Part shown: in pieces, positions 25,161-35,481 of the stretch
Layout of the letters: the number at the start of each line of letters is the position of its first letter
How positions within the stretch are numbered: position 1 is the first letter of the stretch
NCBI GenBank assembly: GCA_002989075.1
Contig: PSQN01000003.1
Span: 310,001 to 374,000 of the forward strand
From: Arthonia radiata
Taxonomy: Eukaryota; Ascomycota; Arthoniomycetes; Arthoniales; Arthoniaceae
Length of the DNA stretch: 64,000 nucleotides
Direction of reading: 5' to 3'
Notes under the pieces: model-generated
What the model was told of the DNA's origin: nothing
What the model saw: only the letters and a program-made list of their open reading frames with translations
Databases searched by the model: none
Made by a program: the position numbers and the translations under genes

Positions 25161-26870
25161 ATGCCAGCTTCATTGGGCCTTGACGTGACCACGATGGAGA
25201 CCTATTCCGGTCATGTCAAGACGCCGCAAGATGCCATCATCCTCTTTGAAGCTTGCCGAATAGGTCTGCTACCGCGAGTGCAGCGACGCTTATCGGAGAA
25301 GGAGCGACAGCAGATCAAGTCGGGCTCTGTTTTTGTCTGGGATGAGCGGGAAGCGGGCATGCGGAGATGGACCGACGGCAAGAGCTGGAGTGCCAGCAGA
25401 GTGAATGGGAGCTTTCTCACATATCGAGAGATGGAGGGCAAGAGGACAGGAGGTCCGAGCAGCGGCGGTGGAAACAGCCCTGGTAAAGACGCCGACAACG
25501 ATTCGAACGGCGGTGACGGTCCTGATGGGTATCGATATAAGCCCGATGGCCTGACAAAACAGAGTTTCAGCATCACCACCAGTCAAGGACAACATCTACA
25601 TCTCATCTCATACTTCTCCCGGTCGCATGCATCATCAGGACAGCTCACACAGCCGACTGCGGATCCAGCGTTGCGACATGTCCGTCCAGAGCGAGGCATG
25701 TACCCTGAGTCGACGTTGACGGATCATACGAACACTCCAGCGATGACGCGAAGTCCCATGACCAACATGAACCAGAGGTACGGCATGGACGGGTCGCCTC
25801 ACCAGACCATCACAGCAGCGAGCACACCACAGTATGCGCAGCCGCGACATTACGACCCGTATCGGAATCGCGATCCATACGCTCATGCCTACAACTGGCC
25901 TCCATCTCCAATGCACACCCCTCCGATCGGCCATAACTACTCTCCACGATATAATGGCGGCCATTCGATGCCTGGATCAGCGCAATATCACCATAGTCCG
26001 TTGAGCTATTCCGCGCAATCATCACACGCCGCATACCCTCCTCAGCATCATCGCGAGATCTCCAGCACGACAGCCTTTGACCGATTACCACCGAATCTGT
26101 CCAACGGCACCGGACTACCACCTCCACCCAGCGTGCCCAATTACGTACCCATGAGCTATCCGCCACCTCCACAGCCAAGCTACCTCGGACCAACGAGCAT
26201 GCCGCAATCGTATCATACACCCACCGCCACCTCTTACCAGTCCTCCCACCCCATCACCTACATCCCCAGCTCCGGCCCGACACCACCAGAATCCAACACC
26301 CTTCCACCCTTCCGACGCGGACCCAGTCCACTCGGCAACGGCAGCGACAAGAGCGCAAGCCCCGGCCAGGACCGCGATCGCCTTCGCGCGACACCACCAT
26401 CGAACGAGCTACCCACAATCAACGAGCAGCCTCGGCTAAGTCCGCGTCCGCCCGAGCAGAAGAAGGGCATGATCCCTAGCATCAACGCTTTAATCAATCA
26501 GACGCCACCGCCCGACAACCAGAACAACCACCCACACGGCCACAACCACAGCAACAGCAACCCCCACAACTCTCTCAAACACGAGCGCAGTCCTCAATCT
26601 GCACACGACTATTACCACCCTCTCACGAGCCAGAGTCAAAACCAAGGCCAGCAGAACTACGCAAGTCCGTATCAGCCATCGGCGAAGCGACCCGCGCTCG
26701 GTAGCAGAAGTGGCAGCTTCCACAGCAGCGAGAACAGTAATAATAATGGTAATGGCAGTGGCAGTGGTAATGGCGCTGGAGAGGCGCAGACAACAGCCGG
26801 GAGATCGCGGCCACTGGACGATACGAATGCTTTGAGGAAGTTGGATGGGGCGTTTGTTGCGAATCGGTGA
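25161..26870 (+). CDS. PAC2: WOPR-domain transcriptional regulator, Gti1/Pac2 type
   Basis: An intronless 569-residue protein. The N-terminal WOPR domain has its first block at about residues 12-92, with TPQDAIILFEACRIG, the RSG-like SGSVFVWDE turn and the RRWTDGKSWSASR segment, and its second block at about 130-160 (KPDGLTKQSFSITT, HLHLISYFSR). The METYSGHV and RWTDGKSWSASR wording matches the Gti1/Pac2 branch rather than the Wor1/Ryp1/Sge1 branch. The remaining 400 residues are low-complexity, rich in Pro, Ser, Asn, His and Gln, and probably disordered. WOPR proteins bind DNA in the nucleus and control morphogenesis, conidiation or nutrient-dependent switching. The ATG at 25161 is the first in frame; the ATG at 25194 (METYSG...) is an alternative start closer to family N-termini. 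The gene sits next to the transposon block behind a long upstream region. Confidence 0.93.
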   Translation: MPASLGLDVTTMETYSGHVKTPQDAIILFEACRIGLLPRVQRRLSEKERQQIKSGSVFVWDEREAGMRRWTDGKSWSASRVNGSFLTYREMEGKRTGGPSSGGGNSPGKDADNDSNGGDGPDGYRYKPDGLTKQSFSITTSQGQHLHLISYFSRSHASSGQLTQPTADPALRHVRPERGMYPESTLTDHTNTPAMTRSPMTNMNQRYGMDGSPHQTITAASTPQYAQPRHYDPYRNRDPYAHAYNWPPSPMHTPPIGHNYSPRYNGGHSMPGSAQYHHSPLSYSAQSSHAAYPPQHHREISSTTAFDRLPPNLSNGTGLPPPPSVPNYVPMSYPPPPQPSYLGPTSMPQSYHTPTATSYQSSHPITYIPSSGPTPPESNTLPPFRRGPSPLGNGSDKSASPGQDRDRLRATPPSNELPTINEQPRLSPRPPEQKKGMIPSINALINQTPPPDNQNNHPHGHNHSNSNPHNSLKHERSPQSAHDYYHPLTSQSQNQGQQNYASPYQPSAKRPALGSRSGSFHSSENSNNNGNGSGSGNGAGEAQTTAGRSRPLDDTNALRKLDGAFVANR

Positions 26871-27737
26871 TGAGGGCTCCAGAGAGAGGTGTGAGTGGTG
26901 AGAATAGTGTGATGAAGAGTGGAATGACAGAAGGATGGGAGAGATCAGGAAAGGGGAGGTCCATTGCATCCACGGCGTTCAAAAGTACGGCATGGGTACC
27001 GTGTGGGTATTGTCAATGAGCAAGGCGTTGGAGGCACAACAGAAGTCTCATGACATTCTACGTATATACGTGTAGCTGATGCGCACATAGATAGAATATT
27101 GCTATCAAGGCGAGAGAGCCGCTATCCCTACTGTTCATAGTAACTTCAAGACTGCACAGGGTGAGCGCACGGGCCATTTGGACGCCACTTCCTTTCTGTG
27201 CTCCCTACCCCGTGTCGCAGTATCTTCATTCTCTTTCCATCCCTTCCACGACGTACAAAATCGTGAGGCATTACTGAGACCTGCTGACGACCAGACCTGC
27301 AGGTATTATTCATTGTCAATTGTCGTTGCGCTGATCTTGTGTCACCTGGCCTGCCAGATCGCGTCACAACCCTATGTAGGCTGGTGGCTATCATTCTGTG
27401 AGACATCGTCAGCGACTATCTGATATCTCGCGCCTACATTTGTTGCTTCAGTATCATGGACGGGCCTGCTTGCACGTCGTCTTTTGGGTTCTCTAAGCTT
27501 CAGCACCCAGGCTCATTGATTTCGTAATCTTCCTGGCCATCAACTTCAAGTGCGCTGGCGTCGCCAGATATCTCACTCTTTGAATCTCATAGTCATATCT
27601 TGATCGATCTACGGTTGTGAAATTCGGACTTTAGCACCTGCGAGCGGACCTTCGATTGACAACAGGCTCCACGATCACCACCGTCGCACTTGGCAACGCA
27701 TTCAGCCAGCAACGCCGCAGTCTCCGCACGATTCAAA
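26871..27737. other. Intergenic, no gene seen
   Basis: This is the 3' flank of the WOPR gene and 5' flank of the first F-box-like gene. Only short unsupported frames are present. Confidence 0.5.
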
Positions 27738-28884
27738 ATGTCAAAAGCTGATGTCTCAGACCCGTCGAAGCTGTCGCTCCTAGATCTGCCGCCAGAGATC
27801 AGGCGTGACATCTATAACTTCGCTTTCTCCGCCGACCTCGACAGTCGCGGACGCCCCAACCATCGCAAGTTTATTCATCATTGTGACACGGAGGGAGCGC
27901 GCGGCGTGATATATCACACGCAGCACCAGTCCTCCTATGGTCTGCTGGCAACTTGCAGACAGTTGCGTGTCGAGGCGCTTTCGATCGCGACTAAAGCCAC
28001 CGATTTCGATTTGCGCTTCGTCCGCCGGCCTCACGTCAAGCGCAACACACACAGACAACGTTCTTCACCTTTTCATCAGGATAGTCAGACCTCGATTGAG
28101 AGCTTGTCCATCGGAACCCTCTTGCATTCGCGCATAGCCTCGTGTTTGAGATTTGTTACGGTACAGATAGGAGAGCTCCGAAGCGACGGCAGTCTGAGAG
28201 CGGACATCAGTCTATGTCATTTCAAATGGTGGCCAAATGTGAGTCTCGAACTGGTCAAGATAAAGCAGCAGAGCTAATGGTTGAATGTGCATTCAGAGCG
28301 TTCAGCTGGAGCAATTAACCGTTGTTGCCAAAGTCGGTGGCTTGCCGCATGTTCGCGGTGCGCTTCCCTACGGCTTGTCCCACCGCGTGTTGAAAGACTG
28401 CCTAAACCTCTGCGTCCGCCTCTGTGATGTCCAGAGCATTGGAAAGGCTGGAAGGATCGTGCTGGAGGCCCAGCGGCGACTCTCCACATCTCGCGATGAA
28501 GACCGTGCCATACTTCCAGGTCTGACCGGCTACTTTGGCGTCCTTGATGACAAATCAAAACAACTGTTCAAGAACGTTCGCGTCGAAGCGTGGCCGACTT
28601 TGGGCAAAACACAGTGGGCAAACATTGAAAGAAACGGCTGCGTAGACGGCGCCGCGCTCGTTACGGTGGCGATGCTATCGATCACTAATGTGACTGACGA
28701 GAACTCTGGAGGCAGCAGCGCATCCTTTCGCGTTGAAAGGCACAACGCGGCCGCTGATGACGTTTCTGCGGAGACTAGCCTCTACAAACCATTCAGCACG
28801 CGTGAAACACCTGTGGTGGTTGAGCCCCGCCCGAACATGGGCCGTGGGCGCAGAGGTCTCTTGGCTGAGCTCTACCAGGACTGA
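27738..28884 (+). CDS. F-box-like protein, tandem paralogue 1 of 3
   Basis: Two exons, 27738-28238 and 28297-28884, with a 58-nt phase-0 intron (GTGAGT...ATTCAG), giving 362 residues. The ATG at 27738 has a good context (CAAAATGTC); the frame upstream has no ATG. The N-terminus carries an F-box-like helix motif, LSLLDLPPEIRRDIYNFAF (about residues 11-29), followed by a LLATCRQLRVEA segment, a layout common in fungal F-box-like families. The segment across the splice junction (HFKWWPN then SVQLEQLTVV) aligns with NFKPW...LHLQQITLIS in the next gene, so the three neighbours are homologous. This is the most divergent of the three. The function is unknown. F-box proteins usually present substrates to SCF ubiquitin ligases, but no substrate-binding repeats are visible. 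Confidence 0.7.
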
Positions 28885-29651
28885 TCATCATGCAACTTCT
28901 GGATCGTGGAATGGCGGCTGCGTCTACAATTTGTACACCAGCTCTCACAATGTGATTTGTCTCAGTTGCCCGCTCAAGAACTGGGCCTTCACTTTTCCGG
29001 GTACCAAGCATACTGAACAACAGCGAGGGTTAGTTCGAGGAATCGTCCAACAGTGGGTCAAACAGCTTTCATTCTCTGGCGTTGCTGATATTTATTCTCA
29101 GTCGAGCTCAAAGGTGCGAATGTGGACACTGTGCTCTCGAATCTGATTGTGCCTTCATAGTCGCAAGCTTGCAAGCAGTTGCATCGTAAACAACACAGGA
29201 ATGAGCACTGCACACGCGTGCACCATATGACCTGAGCTTGTAAACATCTGCCTCATGCGGCAAACACAGCCACGAGTTGCGGTATTTGGAGGTGCGAACA
29301 ACAGCGTACATCGGAAGAACGACTGTTAATACGGCTTTCGCCATGCTCAATTGAATTCGTGCATTTGCGCTACTCTGCGTGAACATTTGGTGAATTTGAA
29401 AAGAGTAATTTATAGCATAATCTGCTCTGTTTTAATTCATTTCTCTAGGCGAATGCTGCGTTGCCATCAAGTGATGGTAGAAAAGCAAGCTAAACCTTAA
29501 TTTCGCGTGTTATCAACAAAAGAATTCACTTCCTCTCCTCAGCGCGACTAGACCCTGAACCAGGGGCAAACGCGTCCGCACATTACACATCAATCAATTA
29601 TATACATACCCCTGATACGGCAATCGCGGCTTTAGGCAGCTGCAGCCGCAG

Positions 29652-29814
29652 GTGAGAAAGTGAGTATCCCACAATCGGTGAGCTTCGAGCCTCTGAAATT
29701 CCTCGCATTGAGACTCACTTACACTTCATCGAGCTCTCTCTTTCTCTTTCCTCTTACCTCAACTGTGTTGAAGAGCTTTGTCGTGGAAATTTTCTTTCTT
29801 TTGTTGTCGTACAG
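29652..29814 (+). promoter_or_regulatory. Probable 5' UTR intron of F-box-like paralogue 2
   Basis: A GTGAGA donor at 29652 and a pyrimidine-rich TTGTCGTACAG acceptor ending at 29814 directly before the ATG. Paralogue 3 has a similar leader (31336-31423), suggesting an inherited structure. Confidence 0.45.
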
Positions 29815-30792
29815 ATGGCAGGTATGGCGCCTGGGCAGCCAACTTTCCTCGGCGTGCCCGTTGAAATTCGCGACCTGGTGTACGAGTACCTTCTCTTGTC
29901 TACCCTCGACGAACACGGCAGCCCAAACTACCACTGTCATGTCCTCATCAGAACCATCCATTGCCCGCCCAACCATCCCCGCGCCCGAATCCTCTGTCCT
30001 CAGCGTCGCGACATCCGCGGCCTCTTCGCCACCTGCCGAACCATCCACAACGAGACGCGCAATCTCCGCCGTCGCATGCCCATGGACCTCGACACCAGGA
30101 CCACCTTCTGGGCCTCCTCGCTTCGTGACGACAATGAATTCTACAGCCGCTCCTCCGACTCCTACGGCAGATCCATGAGAACCTTCTCGACTCTACACGA
30201 TGTCTGCAGCGTCAAGAACTGGTTCGACAACCTGCGCTACGTCACCTTCAGCATGCAAAATTTCAAGCCCTGGACATTGGGCCACGCCTGGTTCATGCGT
30301 CTGCACCTGCAACAAATCACACTCATTTCCGACATGCCCACGGCGTTCAGCGCAGCCGGCCGGCGCAAAATCCTCAGGGCGTTCATGGCCGCCTACCGTA
30401 TCTGTCTACAATGCACACAATCGATGGTCCTGGACCTGCGGGATCGAGCGGGCGAACGAGGGCCTCGTCGGCACAACATGGCTGCCAATCTGCTATGGGA
30501 AGCTCGTCCTGGCGCCATCGACTCGGTGGATCCTGTCTCTCTCCTCACGTATTGGAACATCTTCAACGACTACCATCTGGACGCCTGGAACTACCCCCGC
30601 GATGGGGGATGGGCGCGAATGGCGAATGACCATCCAGAGGTTTGGCAGACGGTCGCTACGCTCGCGGTCAGTAAGAAAGAGCTGTCTGTGGACGCAGAAT
30701 CGTTTGAGTTGGTGCAGAAGGGTCTATCGCAGGTGTTCATGCCGGCGGAGAGCATTGAAAGAGCCAGAGAGAGGAGGCACCGAGGTTTGTGA
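29815..30792 (+). CDS. F-box-like protein, tandem paralogue 2 of 3
   Basis: A single coding exon for 325 residues with its ATG at 29815, directly behind a splice-acceptor-like CAG. The N-terminus PTFLGVPVEIRDLVYEYLLL (about residues 9-28) is an F-box-like motif. It is followed by GLFATCRTIHNETRNLRRR (about 73-91) and a core with LRYVTFSMQNFKPW and LHLQQITLIS (about 138-176). All three blocks recur in paralogue 3 at the same spacing. No transmembrane segment or signal peptide is seen. The protein probably acts in the cytosol or nucleus; any role in ubiquitin ligation is inference from the weak F-box. A 243-codon frame overlapping on the same strand (30200-30931) is a shadow. Confidence 0.8.
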   Translation: MAGMAPGQPTFLGVPVEIRDLVYEYLLLSTLDEHGSPNYHCHVLIRTIHCPPNHPRARILCPQRRDIRGLFATCRTIHNETRNLRRRMPMDLDTRTTFWASSLRDDNEFYSRSSDSYGRSMRTFSTLHDVCSVKNWFDNLRYVTFSMQNFKPWTLGHAWFMRLHLQQITLISDMPTAFSAAGRRKILRAFMAAYRICLQCTQSMVLDLRDRAGERGPRRHNMAANLLWEARPGAIDSVDPVSLLTYWNIFNDYHLDAWNYPRDGGWARMANDHPEVWQTVATLAVSKKELSVDAESFELVQKGLSQVFMPAESIERARERRHRGL

Positions 30793-31335
30793 GGTATTTG
30801 CAGAGCACGCAGAGGCTATGGGAGCGTATGGGATAGATTTGAAGCGGGTGTGGGTGTCCACCGGCGCAAAGGGGCCAATCATAGAGAGTCTAGGATTACA
30901 AGCATCTGCGGCACATTCGTTCTCTTCCTGATACGAACTTCTGAGAGCCAAGGAGCTGGCGTAGCAAGAAGGAATGGACATCACACGCCTCCATATCCTT
31001 GGGTGCTGCTAGTGTTCGGTCCAATCCAACATCGAGTGATTGGTAATTGATCCCCGCTGGGACTGCGACGGCTTGGGTAGATGAGGTAGTCACGTCATGG
31101 TAAGCAGATGAGGGAGAGTGCAGCGGTAGACTTGGGATTCTATCGCCTGGGCGACGCTAGGCATTTAGCAATCAATCAGCACTCTCAGAATCAGAGCGCG
31201 CCGCCGTACTCCACTCTTTATCCTTCAATCATTCCAATATCGGGCTCGCGTATAGGTCTTTTACAAACCGCATCGATACACGAACACCTCAATGCTCAAT
31301 AAGGAAAGCCCAGCCGTAGGCAGCAGCACATGTAG

Positions 31336-31423
31336 GTGAGAGAGTGGAAGTCGATCTTGAAGCTCTCAAAATCAGCATCTTCTTCCGAGCCTTCTCTTCC
31401 TTCCTCGATCTCCTTCACCTCAG
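31336..31423 (+). promoter_or_regulatory. Probable 5' UTR intron of F-box-like paralogue 3
   Basis: A GTGAGAGAG donor after TGTAG and a TTCACCTCAG acceptor six bases before the ATG at 31429. It parallels the leader of paralogue 2 (GCAG...GTGAGAAAGTG). Confidence 0.45.
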
Positions 31424-31428
31424 TGAAG

Positions 31429-32568
31429 ATGGCAGGAAGCAAACTCTCGTTCGTCGACTTCCCTGTTGAGATTCGCAACGAGGTGTACCGATACCTTCCA
31501 GAATCCTTCTTCGACGACCACGGCCGCCCGCTGTACCGTTGCAGAGTTTACCGCAAGACATTCCTGACTGAAGGTTCTGAGCTCTACCACGCCCGTAACG
31601 CCTCAATTCTGGCCCTGTTTCGCACCTGCCAGCTCATTCATAACGAAACAGCATGGCTGCGTAACCGAATCGTCATTGACTTCGACTGTCAAGAAGCTGC
31701 AGAGACCACTAACCGCTCCCGCTGCGACTCGACAGAGTTCCGCAATGTCAACCACCCAGCTCAAATGAGATTCTTTGAAAGCGTCACCCACCTGCACAAC
31801 GTGTACTCTGAGTTCGCTTCAGATATCTCGAAGCTTCAATACGCAACTTTCAGTATGCGTAACTTCAAGCCCGGGATCGCCGGGCATACCTGGTTCAGCA
31901 AGCACCAATTCAAGCAGATCACACTGGTCGCGGTTCTCGAGGACCCGACCAACGGCACTCGATTGAAAGAGCTCCTCAGGTCCTTTTTGGGAGCCTATCA
32001 TGCTTGCCGTCACCACACCAACACTCTTGCTCTCGAAATCCAGAAGCCGGCGCAGCACGAGAAGACATTCCACCTCCGTGACTTTGCCGGAAAGCTGCTA
32101 CACATGTCCGCACGCAACAGGCTCAGCTTCAGATCACCGTTGCAACAGTTTGACCCCACTCTGAGAACCAGAAATGACTGGCCTGGCTGCTACTATCGCG
32201 CGTGGATGGTTGACGGACCGCCAGAGCTGGGGCCGGGAAGGGAGCAACGCCGTACGATTGCTATACTCACTGTTAGTACCGACACGCCATGCGGGTCGGA
32301 GGCCAGCGACGAGGATGATGCTGACAAGCACCGCAATGGATCGCGCATGTATCTAGGGCTGGGGGACGTCGAACAACAGCTGCAGCGGGAGCAAGGGCGA
32401 TTCCGCTGGTTTTGGGAAAGGGAAAGGGAGCCGCACAATGGAGGATGCTTGATCAACCTTCTGCAGAGCGAGAGGGTACCATCGCCTGAACCAGTGTCAT
32501 GCCCTCGAAAGAAACAGAAGATGGGGCTTGTGAAGGTGGAATCTGACGCGTCTGACGACAACGTCTGA
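31429..32568 (+). CDS. F-box-like protein, tandem paralogue 3 of 3
   Basis: A single coding exon for 379 residues from the ATG at 31429. The frame is open further upstream but has no ATG there. The F-box-like start is KLSFVDFPVEIRNEVYRYLP (about residues 5-24). It is followed by ALFRTCQLIHNETAWLRNR and by LQYATFSMRNFKPG with KQITLVAVLED, the same blocks as paralogue 2. The C-terminal 90 residues are unique and charged, ending with a PRKKQKMGLVKVE basic patch that could serve as a nuclear signal and a DASDDNV tail. The gene follows paralogue 2 in the same direction after 636 bp. The function is unknown; an SCF adaptor role is inference. Confidence 0.8.
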   Translation: MAGSKLSFVDFPVEIRNEVYRYLPESFFDDHGRPLYRCRVYRKTFLTEGSELYHARNASILALFRTCQLIHNETAWLRNRIVIDFDCQEAAETTNRSRCDSTEFRNVNHPAQMRFFESVTHLHNVYSEFASDISKLQYATFSMRNFKPGIAGHTWFSKHQFKQITLVAVLEDPTNGTRLKELLRSFLGAYHACRHHTNTLALEIQKPAQHEKTFHLRDFAGKLLHMSARNRLSFRSPLQQFDPTLRTRNDWPGCYYRAWMVDGPPELGPGREQRRTIAILTVSTDTPCGSEASDEDDADKHRNGSRMYLGLGDVEQQLQREQGRFRWFWEREREPHNGGCLINLLQSERVPSPEPVSCPRKKQKMGLVKVESDASDDNV

Positions 32569-33056
32569 GCCTAACAGTGTAGCTGAGGACGAGGTTGCTG
32601 CGAGTCTCAACGCCAAGGAGCGATCATGTGGCGAATCCGCAGGAACAACATAAACTAGCTGCCAACTGAGATGACGGAGCTGCTGGGCGCGAGTCACCGT
32701 AGGTATCGCATTCGAGCACGTTTAGTGGAAGGCGGTCATGAAGGCGAATTGACAAGGAGAATGATCTGCCCCAAGAATTGCATTTGAGGAAACCATTGGG
32801 AATGGCGCCGGTGACACAAACAAGAACGTAGCTGGTCTCTTGCAGGTTCCAAAGTCGATATTGATGAACATGAGATTAGACGGTAAAACCACTTTGACAA
32901 ACCTCATCTCCCCTTTCTTCCATGCACAGCCCAAACGCTTCTCTCATACGCAACACAAACCACCATCTCCCAAACAAAACACTACCATTAAGACTGCCCC
33001 AAGAAACACCCCCAGATCACCCTACAGACAATCTCACACACCACCCCCAAACCCGC

Positions 33057-34224
33057 TCACAGCCCCAGCGCCTTCTCCGTCTCAGCATCAAGGTCCGATC
33101 CAGGCAACCCCAACACCCCATTCCCCACCACTCGTCCCTCAAACAACCCCCCCATCCCCTCCTGAAACACAGTCCCATACACCAACGCCGGCTGGAAACC
33201 ACCCCCTTTCATCGCCTCCCTCGCCTCTTCGATCGCTTTTTCCCGATCCACACTTGTGATATTCCATTCCTCACTTTTCGTCCCCGTGACGCGCTGCACG
33301 CTCTCTAAAATATCGCGTTGGCTGACTTTAAGGGAGTGGATGTACACGCATCCGTCCTGCTCGTTTGCCAATTTCAGCCGTTCGGATTCAGGGAGCGAGA
33401 GGATACGTGCGACGGCGAGGCCGACGGTGGGAAGGGTGGTGGTATACGCGTATTCCGTGCCGGCATCGTAGAGTACGGCGGTTTTTGAGGAGGCGTGGAT
33501 GCCCCACATCCCGGTTAGGAGGGAGAAGTCGTACCAGGGGTTGGTGATGAGGCGGAGGAAGCGGGTGGGTTGGTTCTGGGAGGTGGCGTGCCGGGTGATT
33601 AAATTAGGAGCGAGGGATTTCGCGGCCATCAAGGGATTGAGCGCTATGATGCCGGGGTGTGCGCTGTCGGAGGCGTATTCGTTGGGGAGGATCCTTGTTT
33701 GTGTTAGCGGGTGGTGTTACGTGTAGTTAGGTAGCGGAGACCGCGGTGCCGAAGACGCTTCGTGGACATCAGGCTCGTGCGAAGTGGGGTATATGTCGAG
33801 CGCGATACACATGAGCAGATGGGGGGAGATGAAGCACGATCGTGACACAGGGAGAGAATCAAGGACATTGGACAGGGAGAGAACCAAGGACACTGGGCAG
33901 GGAGAAAACGACATACCATCGCACACCACACTCCACCGCCACCTCACAGATCCGTAACTGCACCTGCGGGTCCGCCGTCATAGCCTGCGTGATGACCAGC
34001 GCGTCCACGCCCTGTAGCGCTCCAACAAGCGCAGCGTGGTCGTCGCTCGCGGCCCGTTTGATCAGGATCTTATCATCTTTAGGGAGGCTGGAGACGTCAG
34101 AGTCAGGACGCGTGAGAATTGTGATCTTAGGGAAGGTGGTGAGGAGATGGGGGAGGATGTGGGAGCCGAGGTTCCCGGTGGCGCCGACGAGGGCGATGTG
34201 CTGGAGGGTGGGGGTGGACATCAT
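33057..34224 (-). CDS. NmrA-like/isoflavone-reductase-type NAD(P)-binding protein
   Basis: Minus strand, two exons, 34224-33917 and 33693-33057, with a 223-nt intron (GTATGT donor, CTAAC branch, CAAG acceptor), giving 314 residues. The N-terminus ALVGATGNLGSHILPHLL has the GxxGxxG dinucleotide-binding turn of an atypical short-chain dehydrogenase. The join restores RWILPNEYASDSAHPG, the (F/I)xPSE-like element typical of isoflavone-reductase relatives. The C-terminus resembles fungal NmrA-like proteins of about 300 residues. Members bind NAD(P) and act either as secondary-metabolism reductases or as redox sensors in nitrogen regulation; the sequence does not decide which. It is convergent with the F-box-like gene at 32568, 488 bp apart, and no biosynthetic cluster is nearby. 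Confidence 0.85.
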
Positions 34225-35481
34225 GGGGATTGAGATGGTGGCTAGTTGGTACTGTGGATGACTAGTTTGCGTGATGTATTGGATTGGAGTAGGGCAGTGT
34301 GGTACGGTACGTGGAGCAAGAGTGTGTTGCTGTGAATGAAAGAATGGAAAGGAGGAGAGGGGGGAGATCTCTTTTATCTTCTCAACAGCAGTGTTGTAGT
34401 ACTACAGCTTACCGCAGACACGACAACCATTAGTAACGCCTCGTTAGCAATCAGTATAATGCAAGAGAGACCAGAGTATAGCCTTTGGTACAGTCACAGG
34501 ATGTGCAGAACTTGCAGGCACGGTACTTCTGGCCTGCTGTCTATGACAAGGGCGCTGGACTTACAAACACGGCTGCAGGCATTCGCGTGACTTACAAAGC
34601 CCTTCACGCGAATGCAGCGAAACACAAGATCATGACGGAGCAGACAAGGACAAAGTTATACAGCTGAGGTAAGGGCTTGGCGCGATCCCGTTCTGTGTAT
34701 AAGTCTTGGCGTGCATAAGGAGAGAGGAGTACGGCAAGCCATTGTGTACAGTAGCACAGTACGCCGTATAATTGGCCCCACCGACCTACAGACGTCAACA
34801 AACCATAAATCCACCGGAGCCTAATTAATACCCGTCAATGCCCCCAGCCCGCGACCTCCGCAATGTTCTGGGTCCTCCCGCAATGGACCTTTTCATGCGC
34901 CGCGTGTTGGAGGGACCCTCTCGACAGCTCCTACGGAATTCGCTTACCCGACGTTCTCAGAGACGAAAGTCCAGGAAATGCTCACAGCGGTATACACGTC
35001 CCGGCGTCAGCTCTGCGCAGACGACGTCTGTAAGGAGACCGCATGCTGCATGGCCCAAAGAATCCGGGGTGCGGACCATCCCGACACCAACCCGAGTTCC
35101 CGGCGACCGCTTCCCCAAGACGGCAAACGCGCGGTCGCTGTAAGATTTGACTGGCCCGCGTTGGCGTCTGCGTGCATTGGGGTGCCAGTAGGGAGGCCTG
35201 AGCTCTTGCTCAAAGAAAGAAGTATGCGCGCGCTGTTTGTTTTGCGCGCGCTGCTGGGCTTGTAGATCTTCTTAATAGGTAATCAGCTATCCTCTGCGAG
35301 TTGGAAGCTATAGTCGTTCTTTTTGAAGTACACATTCTTTTCGTACATCTTCACCATTAGTCGCTCGTTCACATTCCTCGATCTTCACAGACCAGCCACA
35401 GGAACACCACCACCACCAATTCGTCAACCTCGACACGGACTCTCCCCCACACCACCACAATCAACACCACAACAAACAACA
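34225..35481. other. Intergenic with one possible coding remnant (34813-35265)
   Basis: An open plus-strand frame from about 34813 to 35265 has protein-like wording (EFAYPTFSETKVQEMLTAVY, QLCADDVCKETACCM) but no ATG before 34978. It may be an exon of an unrecognised gene or a remnant. The C/A-rich stretch just before 35482 is the leader of the secreted-protein gene. Confidence 0.3.

Noticed and set aside
30200-30931. 243-codon plus-strand frame
   Set aside because: Out-of-frame shadow of F-box-like paralogue 2; Ser/Trp/Arg-rich with no protein features.
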